In this document: positions 35,541 to 42,893 of the stretch, one piece after another
How the letters are laid out: each line of letters opens with the position of its first letter
Numbering within the stretch: position 1 is the first letter of the stretch
Assembly: GCA_934501535.1 (NCBI GenBank)
Contig: CAKSUM010000002.1
Coordinates: forward strand, 62,001-126,000
Direction: 5' to 3'
Length of the DNA: 64,000 nt
Source of the DNA: an uncultured Clostridia bacterium
GTDB taxonomy: Bacteria; Bacillota; Clostridia; UBA1381
Notes under the pieces: model-generated
Told to the model about the DNA's origin: nothing
The model's database searches: none
Seen by the model: the letters and a program-made list of their open reading frames with translations, nothing else
Program-made: the position numbers and the translations under genes

Positions 35541-36848
35541 ATGGAGAAAATAACGGTAAACACGGGAAAGGCGACGGGGAAGATAAAGCCCATGCATGCG
35601 GTGAACAACAATCCGCTGAAGCCGAGAAGCGACCAGACAAAGAGTTTTTTTAATGATTACAAGGCGGCAGGGATACCGTATGCGCGAAATCATGACGCGT
35701 CGCATTGGGCGGGCGCCGGGCGCGAGCATGTGGTTGACGTAAACTGCATATTTACCGACTTTGACAGAGATGTGAATGACCCGTCGGCGTATGATTTCAC
35801 GCTGACCGACGTCTATGTGAATACGTGTTTTGAGGCGGGCAGCAAGATGTACTACAGGCTCGGCGCATCGATTGAGCATTGGGTGAAGAAGTATAACACC
35901 GTTCCTCCGAGGGACAATCTTAAGTGGGCAAAAATCTGCGAGCATATCATCATGCATTACAATGAAGGCTGGGCGGACGGATTTAAGCTCGGAATAGAAT
36001 ACTGGGAAATATGGAACGAGCCGGATCTCGGCGATAAATGCTGGGGCGGAACACCGGAGGAATTTTATGAACTGTTTGCTGTTTCGGTAAGTTATCTGAA
36101 AGAGCGTTTTCCGCATCTGAAAATAGGCGGCCCGGCGGTATGCGGAGTCGGCGACCCGACATTCACGAGGGGGCTTCTTGCACGCCTTAAAAAGGACAAT
36201 ATTCCGCTCGATTTCTTTTCTTGGCATCTGTACGGTTATGATACGGAATGGTTTGTAAATGATATAAATAAGGTGCGCGGTATTTTGGACGAATACGGCT
36301 ATACCGAAACGGAGAGCATATTGAATGAGTGGAATTATGTTAAAGACTGGAGCGAGCATTTCGTATACAGCATCGAGCAGATTATAGGCATGAAAGGTGC
36401 GGCTTTTACCGGTGCGGTCATGCTTATCGGGCAGGAAAATCCGCTTGATATGCTTATGTATTATGACGCGCGCCCGAGTGCATTCAACGGCATGTTTGAC
36501 TTTTACACCGACCGTCCGCTTAAGGGCTATTATCCGTTTAAGATGTTCAATAACCTGCACAAAAAGGGTACGGCTGTCGAAACGGTGTGTCCGGGCGGCG
36601 GCGTGCACGCGGCTGCGGCTGTTGATGGAAACGGCGGAACGGCGGTTATGGTCGCGTATTTTACAGATAATGATGAGCTGAAAGAGAAAAAAGAGATTGA
36701 AATTTGTTTTGACAGGGAGGTCAATGCGAATATATTTCTGCTTGATAATGAGCATAATGCTGAAAAGACAGTCGGTTTCCGCGGCACTGCCGTGCGGTTT
36801 GCCGTTGAGCCGAACAGCGTGGTGCTGATTTCGGACGATTATGAATAG
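35541..36848 (+). CDS. Intracellular GH39-like glycoside hydrolase
   Basis: A 435-residue clan GH-A-type enzyme with no signal peptide. The acid/base is predicted as E160 in YWEIWNEPD and the nucleophile as E263 in ILNEWNY; a small beta domain completes the C-terminus from about residue 340. The barrel resembles GH39 beta-xylosidases but lacks the usual flanking domains and is shorter than most. It is distantly similar to the two secreted enzymes near the start of the window only around the active-site motifs. It is the last gene of the LacI operon, with GGAGGG 7 bases before the ATG, and is followed by a strong terminator. Likely function: cleavage of an imported glycoside. Confidence 0.83.
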   Translation: MEKITVNTGKATGKIKPMHAVNNNPLKPRSDQTKSFFNDYKAAGIPYARNHDASHWAGAGREHVVDVNCIFTDFDRDVNDPSAYDFTLTDVYVNTCFEAGSKMYYRLGASIEHWVKKYNTVPPRDNLKWAKICEHIIMHYNEGWADGFKLGIEYWEIWNEPDLGDKCWGGTPEEFYELFAVSVSYLKERFPHLKIGGPAVCGVGDPTFTRGLLARLKKDNIPLDFFSWHLYGYDTEWFVNDINKVRGILDEYGYTETESILNEWNYVKDWSEHFVYSIEQIIGMKGAAFTGAVMLIGQENPLDMLMYYDARPSAFNGMFDFYTDRPLKGYYPFKMFNNLHKKGTAVETVCPGGGVHAAAAVDGNGGTAVMVAYFTDNDELKEKKEIEICFDREVNANIFLLDNEHNAEKTVGFRGTAVRFAVEPNSVVLISDDYE

Positions 36849-36883
36849 CAGGCAAGGCTTTACTTGCGGTGCTTGGCTTTGTA

Positions 36884-36917
36884 AAAAAATATCGGGGTTC
36901 AACCCCGATATTTTTTG
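36884..36917. terminator. Bidirectional intrinsic terminator
   Basis: A perfect stem (AAAAAATATCGGGGTT with its complement) with an almost absent loop lies between the GH39-like gene and the convergent stalk-domain gene. T-runs occur on both strands. Confidence 0.88.
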
Positions 36918-36971
36918 ATTTGCGTCATAAGGTATAGAAATAACGTGATTATATTACAGTAATACCCGTTT

Positions 36972-37742
36972 TTACTGCAATGCAAACCATACTGCTTTTC
37001 CGTAAGTTTCCTTTCCGAAAGAAAGACCATAAACCAATTTAGGAGATTTATCATCGGTTTTTACCTGACCGACAACATATCCCTCGGCAGTTCCGCCGGC
37101 ATAAATATTTTGGCTTAATGCTCCGTCCATAGATACATACACACTGTCATATTCTTCATTATTACCGGAATAAAAATCAAAGTTAACATATGAAACATTT
37201 ATAGAGGAATCATTCTGTACGCTGAGTGCTGAAAAAGCAACCTTTGCGATTATAAATTCATATCCTTCTTTTGGTTTGTAATCAGAATAACTGTCGGAAT
37301 TAATCATGTTCAATGCCTCATCGCCGCGAAACGTTTCAAGGACGCGAATGTTTGCCGTATAATCCGGATTTGTTGCGGAAAAATCAATTATGTCGCTATA
37401 TGGATATTTATGGGTATATTCCTGCACCGTATTAATCGGGGCCGGATTGTTGCGTGAATATTGATTTGTGTCCGCTTTTGGCGCTGAATTTCCGACTTCA
37501 GCCTGATTTAATTCGCTGTTCCACTCGACAGGTACTCCCAATGCGCCGCCCATTGCCCTCAAAGGCAAATATGTACTTCCGTTAATAACCATTGCCGGAG
37601 GATCTGATGTAAATTCCTGCCCGTTGACCAAAACTTTAAAGCTTGCCGGCTCGGCTGTATAAACAGCAGCGAGGGCAACAGAACCCGAAAGGATTGCACC
37701 CAAGATACCCGAAGCCAACATTTTTGTAGTTTCTCTTTTCAT
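36972..37742 (-). CDS. Secreted protein with copper-amine-oxidase-type stalk domain
   Basis: A 256-residue exported protein. A signal peptide covers about residues 1-28 (ILSGSVALAAV). Residues 35-85 form a stalk domain of the Cu_amine_oxidN1 type (VLVNGQEF, then VINGSTYLPLRAMGGALG), a common extracytoplasmic module in Clostridia that does not imply copper or oxidase activity. The C-terminal ~150 residues look like a DUF4352-type Ig-like domain, with hydrophobic strands but no catalytic residues. The ATG follows AAGGAG by 8-9 bases. It is divergent from a small XRE regulator, whose likely binding site overlaps the promoter. The base composition is lower in GC than in neighbouring genes. Confidence 0.78.
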   Translation of the reverse strand: MKRETTKMLASGILGAILSGSVALAAVYTAEPASFKVLVNGQEFTSDPPAMVINGSTYLPLRAMGGALGVPVEWNSELNQAEVGNSAPKADTNQYSRNNPAPINTVQEYTHKYPYSDIIDFSATNPDYTANIRVLETFRGDEALNMINSDSYSDYKPKEGYEFIIAKVAFSALSVQNDSSINVSYVNFDFYSGNNEEYDSVYVSMDGALSQNIYAGGTAEGYVVGQVKTDDKSPKLVYGLSFGKETYGKAVWFALQ

Positions 37743-37829
37743 GATAACCACTCCTTAATAGAATAAATATAGTAGATTTTGGAGTTCCCATTTAAAAACT
37801 CCGGTTCAATTGTTTAAACTACATATAAC

Positions 37830-37858
37830 ATCATATCATAAAATTTCTCAAAAGTCAA
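37830..37858 (-). promoter_or_regulatory. Promoter of the stalk-domain gene
   Basis: On the minus strand TTGACT and TATGAT are spaced by 17 bases. A short palindrome, CTCAATTGAG (37859-37868), abuts the -35 element and may be the operator of the divergent XRE regulator. Confidence 0.7.
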
Positions 37859-37915
37859 CTCAATTGAGGTAATTTTTTAAACTCAAAAAGGTTAAAATAA
37901 TGTAAGGTGATATGT

Positions 37916-38158
37916 ATGAATATAGGCGAAGCAACGAAACTGCGGATTATTGAGCTTTGCAGTGAAAATAACATAACGGTTAATAAGCTTGCCACTATAT
38001 GTGGCATAACACAGTCCACTCTGAGCAACATTATCGGAGGCAGGAATAACAGTACCACTATATCGACAATAAAGAAAATATGTGATGGGCTGGATATTAG
38101 TATACAGGATTTTTTCAATTCAGTATTATTTACGGATTTAGAGCAGGAAATTAAATAA
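37916..38158 (+). CDS. Small XRE-family DNA-binding regulator
   Basis: An 80-residue helix-turn-helix protein made up of little more than the DNA-binding fold (NKLATICGITQSTLSNIIGGRNN), like many phage or toxin-antitoxin type regulators but without a visible partner toxin. The ATG is 5-7 bases after TAAGGTGA. It is transcribed away from the stalk-domain secreted protein, and the shared 170-base gap contains a palindrome at the -35 of the latter. A repressor of that gene is the most economical role. The AT-rich composition of the pair sets them apart from neighbouring genes and hints at transfer. Confidence 0.88.
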   Translation: MNIGEATKLRIIELCSENNITVNKLATICGITQSTLSNIIGGRNNSTTISTIKKICDGLDISIQDFFNSVLFTDLEQEIK

Positions 38159-38205
38159 GTTATTCAGGATTTATATATAAAGAATGTTTTTGTTATAATC
38201 GGCAC

Positions 38206-38296
38206 CGATTTGACTGTCGGTTATCGGGTAAACAGTCGGCGCAGGAACTCAACGGCAAGAGGTGCGGCAAGATGATTTCATTTTGCTGCATTTTTT
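38206..38296 (+). ncRNA. Candidate small RNA or structured 3' region after the XRE gene
   Basis: TATAAT (38194-38199) precedes a ~90-nucleotide segment with a GACTGT/ACAGTC stem and an 11-bp terminator stem (GCGGCAAGATG with CATTTTGCTGC, two G-U pairs) followed by TTTTTT. The -35 (TTATAT) is weak, so the segment may be the XRE transcript's 3' end rather than a separate RNA. No coding frame of merit is present and no known family was recognised. Confidence 0.4.
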
Positions 38297-38308
38297 ATTA
38301 TATGAAAA

Positions 38309-38353
38309 AAACACGTATACCGCTGCTTTTATGTGGTATACGTGTTTCTTTTT
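38309..38353. terminator. Bidirectional terminator between the XRE gene region and PFOR
   Basis: AAACACGTATACC pairs perfectly with GGTATACGTGTTT across a 13-base loop, with runs of A before and T after. It lies ~63 bases after the PFOR stop on the minus strand. Confidence 0.85.
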
Positions 38354-38415
38354 CGGTTATTGGCAGATAGAGGTAATTTCTTATCACTATCCGCCGAAAC
38401 CGTAATATTTTTTGA

Positions 38416-41400
38416 TTATTCAGCCATTTTTACGAGCTTATCGTACTTAGCCTTTGCGTCAGCCTCAGCCTTTGCAAACAGCTCTTTTGCTCTTTCCGGA
38501 TTGGAACGTGCAAGTGAGTTGTAACGAACTTCGCCCATGATGAAGTCTTCGTAATTAGCCTTCGGTGCCTTTGAGTCAAGCTGGAACGGATTCTTGCCCT
38601 CAAGAGTACGTCTCGGGTCAAATCTGAACAAGTGCCAGTAACCTGCCTCAACAGCTTTCTTCTCCTCGGTCTGAGCGATGCTCATGCCGCCCTTGATACC
38701 GTGGTTGATACACGGAGCGTATGCGATGATGATTGACGGACCGTGGTAGCTTTCTGCCTCAAGCATAGCCTTTAAGCACTGGTTGTAATCAGCGCCCTGA
38801 GCGATCTGTGCAACATAAATGTAGCCGTAGCTCATTGCGATTGCAGCAAGGTCTTTCTTCTTAACAGCCTTACCTGCAGCTGCAAACTGTGCGATTGCGC
38901 CTGTAGGTGTTGATTTTGATGACTGTCCGCCTGTATTTGAGTAAACTTCGGTATCGAATACCATGATGTTTACGTCTTCGCCCGATGCGAGAACATGGTC
39001 AACGCCGCCGAAGCCGATATCATATGCCCAGCCGTCGCCGCCGAAGATCCATACTGACTTCTTGTTCAGGTAATCCTTGTCGGCAAGAACGTCTTTTGCT
39101 TCCTGCGAGTTCAGGTTTGCAATTGCTTTCAGCAATTCTTCTGTTGCAACTTTGTTTGCCGTACCGCAGTCTTTTGTTTCGAGATATTTGTCAACAGCCG
39201 GCTTAACCGAAGGTTCGTCAGCAGCAATCTTTTCAAGCTTTTCGATGTTCTTTTCGCGGATTGCTTTCTGACCCAGGAACATACCGTAGCCGTATTCAGC
39301 GTTATCCTCGAACAGCGAGTTAGCCCATGCCGGACCCTTGCCCTCTGCGTCGGTTGTGTACGGTGTTGAAGGTGATGAACCGCCCCAGATTGATGAACAG
39401 CCTGTTGCATTTGCAATGTACATTCTGCTGCCGAACAGCTGAGTTATAAGCTTAGCGTAAGGTGTTTCGCCGCAGCCTGCGCATGCGCCCGAGAATTCAA
39501 GATACGGTGCGCGGAACTGTGAACCCTTTACTGTGTTAATCGGGAACTTTTCAAGTACGGACGGCTTTGTTGCAAGCTTAATACCGTAGTCGAAGCCCTT
39601 TTGTTCGTCGAGATTGTTGTCAAGCGGAGACATTGACAGTGCTTTTGTACCCTTAACTTCCGGACACACGTTTACACATGAGCCGCAGCCTGTACAGTCA
39701 AGAACTGAAATTGCCATGCCGTAGTAGTAGCCGTCCAGCTGCTTCATCTTAACGTATTTAATTCCCTCCGGAGCATTTTTCAGCTCTTCTTCTGTCAGAA
39801 CAACCGGTCTGATACAGCCGTGAGGACATACATATGAACAGAGTCCGCACTGCAGACAAGCGTCGCCGTTCCATGTCGGAACATCGATTGCGATGCCGCG
39901 TTTTTCAAATGCAGATGAACCCAGAGGAACTTCGCCGTTTGCATAAGGAACAAATGTCGAAACCGGCAGCTGCATTCCGCGGAAACCGTTAATCGGAACA
40001 AGTACGTCATTAACGTAATCAATCAGCTTGCCCTCGCCGTCATGCTTAACAGAGAGGTCTTCGTCCTTTGCGTCCTTCCATGAAGCCGGAACGTCAACCT
40101 TAACGATTGCTTTTGCACCCGCGTCGATTGCGTCATGGTTCATCTTAACGATAGCGTCACCCTTCTTTGAGTAAGAAGCGGTAGCTGCGTCTTTCATGTA
40201 CTTGATAGCGTCATCAGCCGGGATAATGTCGGCAAGCTTGAAGAAAGCGGATTGCAGAACAGTGTTAATTCTGTTTCCGAGGCCGATTTCCTTACCGATT
40301 TTAACGCCGTCGATTGTATAGAACTGAATGTTGTTTTCAGCGATGTATCTCTTAACCTGACCGGGGAGGTGAGTTTCAAGCTCTTCGGCGTTCCATGAGC
40401 AGTTTAAAAGGAATACGCCGCCCGGCTTAACGTCCTGAACCATATCGTACTGTCTGATGTACGAAGCCTTATGGCAGGCAACGAAGTCAGCCTTGTTGAT
40501 AAGGTAGGTTGAAGTAATCTTTGCGTGACCGAAACGCAGGTGAGAAACTGTCAGACCGCCCGACTTCTTTGAGTCATAATCGAAGTATGCCTGAACGTTC
40601 ATATCTGTGTGGTCACCGATAATTTTAACGGAGTTCTTGTTTGCACCAACGGTACCGTCAGCACCCAGACCCCAGAATTTACAGCTCTTGATACCTTTTG
40701 GAGTTGTATCCGGATTTTCGGAAATTTCAAGCGACAGATTTGTAACATCGTCTTTGATACCGATTGTGAAGTGTTTCTTTTCGGTGTTTTTGAAAGCAGC
40801 GATAATCTGTGCCGGAGTTGTGTCCTTTGAACCGAGACCGAAACGTCCGCCGAAAATCGGTGTGCCTGCAAATTTTGAATTTTCAACAGCGGCAACAACG
40901 TCGAGGTAAAGCGGTTCGCCGATAGCGCCCGATTCCTTTGTTCTGTCGAGAACAACGATTTTCTTAACGCTGTCCGGAATAGCTGCGATAAAGTGGTCAA
41001 CGGAGAACGGTCTGTAAAGACGAACTTTAATCATGCCGACTTTTTCGCCGTTTGCGTTCATGTAGTCAACGGTTTCAGCGATAGTGTCATTTACCGAACC
41101 CATTGCGATGATAACCGTTTCTGCGTCAGCGGCGCCGTAGTAGTTGAACAGCTTGTAGTCCGTGCCGATTTTAGCGTTAACCTTGTCCATGTATTCCTGA
41201 GTAAGAGCAGGAATTGCCTCGTAATATTTGTTTGCAGCTTCCTTTGCCTGGAAGAATACGTCCGGGTTCTGTGCAGTACCGCGCTGTGCCGGATGTTCGG
41301 GGTTCAGAGCGCTGTGTCTGAAGTCTGCGATAGCATCCCAGTCAACCATTTCCGCAAGGTCTGCATAATCCCAGCAGGCAACCTTCTGGTATTCGTGTGA

Positions 41401-41928
41401 GGTTCTGAAACCGTCGAAGAAGTGAAGGAACGGAACCTTACCCTTGATTGTTGTGAGGTGAGCAACGGCGCCCAAATCCATAGCTTCCTGCGGATTTGTC
41501 GAAGCGAGCATTGCAAAGCCTGTCTGACGGCATGCCATAACGTCCTGATGGTCGCCGAAAATTGACAGAGCGTGTGACGCAAGCGCACGTGCCGATACGT
41601 TGAATACGCACGGAAGAAGTTCGCCGGCAATTTTATACATGTTAGGTATCATCAGAAGCAGACCCTGTGACGCTGTGTATGTAGTGGTGAGCGCGCCTGC
41701 TGCGAGCGAACCGTGTACAGTACCCGAAGCGCCTGCCTCCGACTGCATCTCGGTAACCTGAACGGTTCTGCCGAAGATGTTTTTCTGACCTGCGGTAGCC
41801 CATTTGTCGGTTACTTCCGCCATGGTTGATGACGGTGTGATAGGATAGATAGCAGCGACGTCGGTGAATGCGTAGGACGCATATGCGGCGGCGTTGTTAC
41901 CGTCCATGGTTTTCATTTTTCTTCCCAT
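38416..41928 (-). CDS. nifJ: Pyruvate:ferredoxin (flavodoxin) oxidoreductase
   Basis: A 1170-residue single-chain PFOR, full length for the fused bacterial type. It converts pyruvate and CoA to acetyl-CoA, CO2 and reduced ferredoxin, the central step of clostridial fermentation. The N-terminal pyrimidine-binding domain begins MDGNNAAAYASYAFTDVAAI. Two 4Fe-4S motifs occur near residues 690 (CLQCGLCSYVC) and 743 (CTGCGSCVNVC). The thiamine diphosphate motif GDGWAYDIG near 964 is completed by NTGGQSS. The start is supported by GGAGGA 8 bases upstream. The gene stands alone, with its own promoter region and terminator. Codons are strongly biased, as expected for an abundant enzyme. Confidence 0.98.
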   Translation of the reverse strand: MGRKMKTMDGNNAAAYASYAFTDVAAIYPITPSSTMAEVTDKWATAGQKNIFGRTVQVTEMQSEAGASGTVHGSLAAGALTTTYTASQGLLLMIPNMYKIAGELLPCVFNVSARALASHALSIFGDHQDVMACRQTGFAMLASTNPQEAMDLGAVAHLTTIKGKVPFLHFFDGFRTSHEYQKVACWDYADLAEMVDWDAIADFRHSALNPEHPAQRGTAQNPDVFFQAKEAANKYYEAIPALTQEYMDKVNAKIGTDYKLFNYYGAADAETVIIAMGSVNDTIAETVDYMNANGEKVGMIKVRLYRPFSVDHFIAAIPDSVKKIVVLDRTKESGAIGEPLYLDVVAAVENSKFAGTPIFGGRFGLGSKDTTPAQIIAAFKNTEKKHFTIGIKDDVTNLSLEISENPDTTPKGIKSCKFWGLGADGTVGANKNSVKIIGDHTDMNVQAYFDYDSKKSGGLTVSHLRFGHAKITSTYLINKADFVACHKASYIRQYDMVQDVKPGGVFLLNCSWNAEELETHLPGQVKRYIAENNIQFYTIDGVKIGKEIGLGNRINTVLQSAFFKLADIIPADDAIKYMKDAATASYSKKGDAIVKMNHDAIDAGAKAIVKVDVPASWKDAKDEDLSVKHDGEGKLIDYVNDVLVPINGFRGMQLPVSTFVPYANGEVPLGSSAFEKRGIAIDVPTWNGDACLQCGLCSYVCPHGCIRPVVLTEEELKNAPEGIKYVKMKQLDGYYYGMAISVLDCTGCGSCVNVCPEVKGTKALSMSPLDNNLDEQKGFDYGIKLATKPSVLEKFPINTVKGSQFRAPYLEFSGACAGCGETPYAKLITQLFGSRMYIANATGCSSIWGGSSPSTPYTTDAEGKGPAWANSLFEDNAEYGYGMFLGQKAIREKNIEKLEKIAADEPSVKPAVDKYLETKDCGTANKVATEELLKAIANLNSQEAKDVLADKDYLNKKSVWIFGGDGWAYDIGFGGVDHVLASGEDVNIMVFDTEVYSNTGGQSSKSTPTGAIAQFAAAGKAVKKKDLAAIAMSYGYIYVAQIAQGADYNQCLKAMLEAESYHGPSIIIAYAPCINHGIKGGMSIAQTEEKKAVEAGYWHLFRFDPRRTLEGKNPFQLDSKAPKANYEDFIMGEVRYNSLARSNPERAKELFAKAEADAKAKYDKLVKMAE

Positions 41929-41961
41929 AAAAGATTGTCCTCCTTTTTATAGTTCCGGGCT

Positions 41962-41978
41962 GTAAAACCCTGTTTTAC
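41962..41978. promoter_or_regulatory. Palindrome in the PFOR leader, possible operator
   Basis: GTAAAAC-CCT-GTTTTAC is a perfect 7-bp inverted repeat about 35 bases before the PFOR start. The sequence does not fit the Rex (TTGTTAA...TTAACAA) or CcpA consensus. A regulator is not assigned. A weak promoter (TTGCGG and TATAAT on the minus strand) lies just upstream, with TATAAT at about 42001-42006. Confidence 0.4.
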
Positions 41979-42096
41979 GGAATTAAAAATTCATACTATT
42001 ATATAATAACACTTTTTTGCCGCAAAATCAATAACATTTTGCGTTAAATTTACAATTATTTTATTTTTTTATGCAGAATGTCGAAAAAGGCGTGTA

Positions 42097-42891
42097 TTAT
42101 ACAGACTTTTGACAATGTTTTTGCAGAAAAACCATGCCGCCGATACCTGCGATTATGCCTATTGCCGCCACAACCTGGGAAATGCCCAAAACTCCGGGGA
42201 TAACGTAGAGAATATATTCGCTCTGCCGCATGCCCTCAAGGAAGAGGCGTCCCAGCCCGTACCAGAATACGTAGAAAAAGAACGGCTGACCGTCGGCACG
42301 CTTTTTGTCACGGAAAATCAGGAGCAGAACAAGCCCTGCAAGGTTCCATATTCCCTCATACAGAAACAGCGGGTGAACGCCGCTGCCGCCGTTTATGGTC
42401 ATGCGCAGGAGGCTGTCGGTTTCGCGCCCGTACACCTCGGCGTTGAAGAAGTTGCCCCATCTGCCGATAATCTGACCGATAAAAAGTCCCGGCACGCATA
42501 CGTCGAATACGCGCAGAATATTCAGCTTTTTTTTGCGGCAGTAAATGTATGCGGCGGAAATCGCGCCGATAAGCGCGCCGTAAATGGCAATTCCGCCCTC
42601 CCATATTTTGAATATGCCCCAAAATCCGCCGATGGATTTCCAGTCGAATATGCAATAGTAAATCCGTGCGCCGATAAGCCCGAAAATCAGTCCGTACAGG
42701 CATATGTCAAAAACGTTGTCGGGGTCAATGCCGCGCTTTTTACAGGTGGCGGAAACAAAAGCAAGTCCGGTAAGATAGCCCGTGAGTATGCAGAGTGCAT
42801 ACCAGTAAATATCCTTGCCGAAAACGCTGAACGCCGTGCGGTTCACGGTAAGCGTTATCCCAAGCCCGGGAAAGCCGATTATGTTAGTCAT
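42097..42891 (-). CDS. lgt: Prolipoprotein diacylglyceryl transferase
   Basis: A 264-residue membrane enzyme that transfers a diacylglyceryl group from phosphatidylglycerol to the lipobox cysteine of prolipoproteins. The Lgt signature (GQIIGRWGNFFNAEVYG) and the downstream HPLFLYEG motif are intact, with seven predicted membrane segments. The ATG follows GGAGG by 7 bases. The stop of tex lies 2 bases upstream, so the pair is an operon. It would process lipoproteins such as the sugar-binding protein encoded near the end of the window. Confidence 0.97.
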   Translation of the reverse strand: MTNIIGFPGLGITLTVNRTAFSVFGKDIYWYALCILTGYLTGLAFVSATCKKRGIDPDNVFDICLYGLIFGLIGARIYYCIFDWKSIGGFWGIFKIWEGGIAIYGALIGAISAAYIYCRKKKLNILRVFDVCVPGLFIGQIIGRWGNFFNAEVYGRETDSLLRMTINGGSGVHPLFLYEGIWNLAGLVLLLIFRDKKRADGQPFFFYVFWYGLGRLFLEGMRQSEYILYVIPGVLGISQVVAAIGIIAGIGGMVFLQKHCQKSV

Positions 42892-42893
42892 GG

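Noticed and set aside
35523..36902. A 459-codon open frame on the minus strand opposite the GH39-like gene
   Set aside because: It lies fully opposite a well-supported enzyme with catalytic motifs, is rich in His/Arg/Ile in the way of antisense translations, and has no ribosome site or family features.
38333..38524. A 63-codon plus-strand frame opposite the PFOR C-terminus
   Set aside because: It starts inside a terminator hairpin and is antisense to PFOR.
41962..41978. Rex or CcpA operator at the PFOR leader
   Set aside because: The half-sites (GTAAAAC) and the 3-base centre do not match either consensus, so the palindrome is listed without a named regulator.
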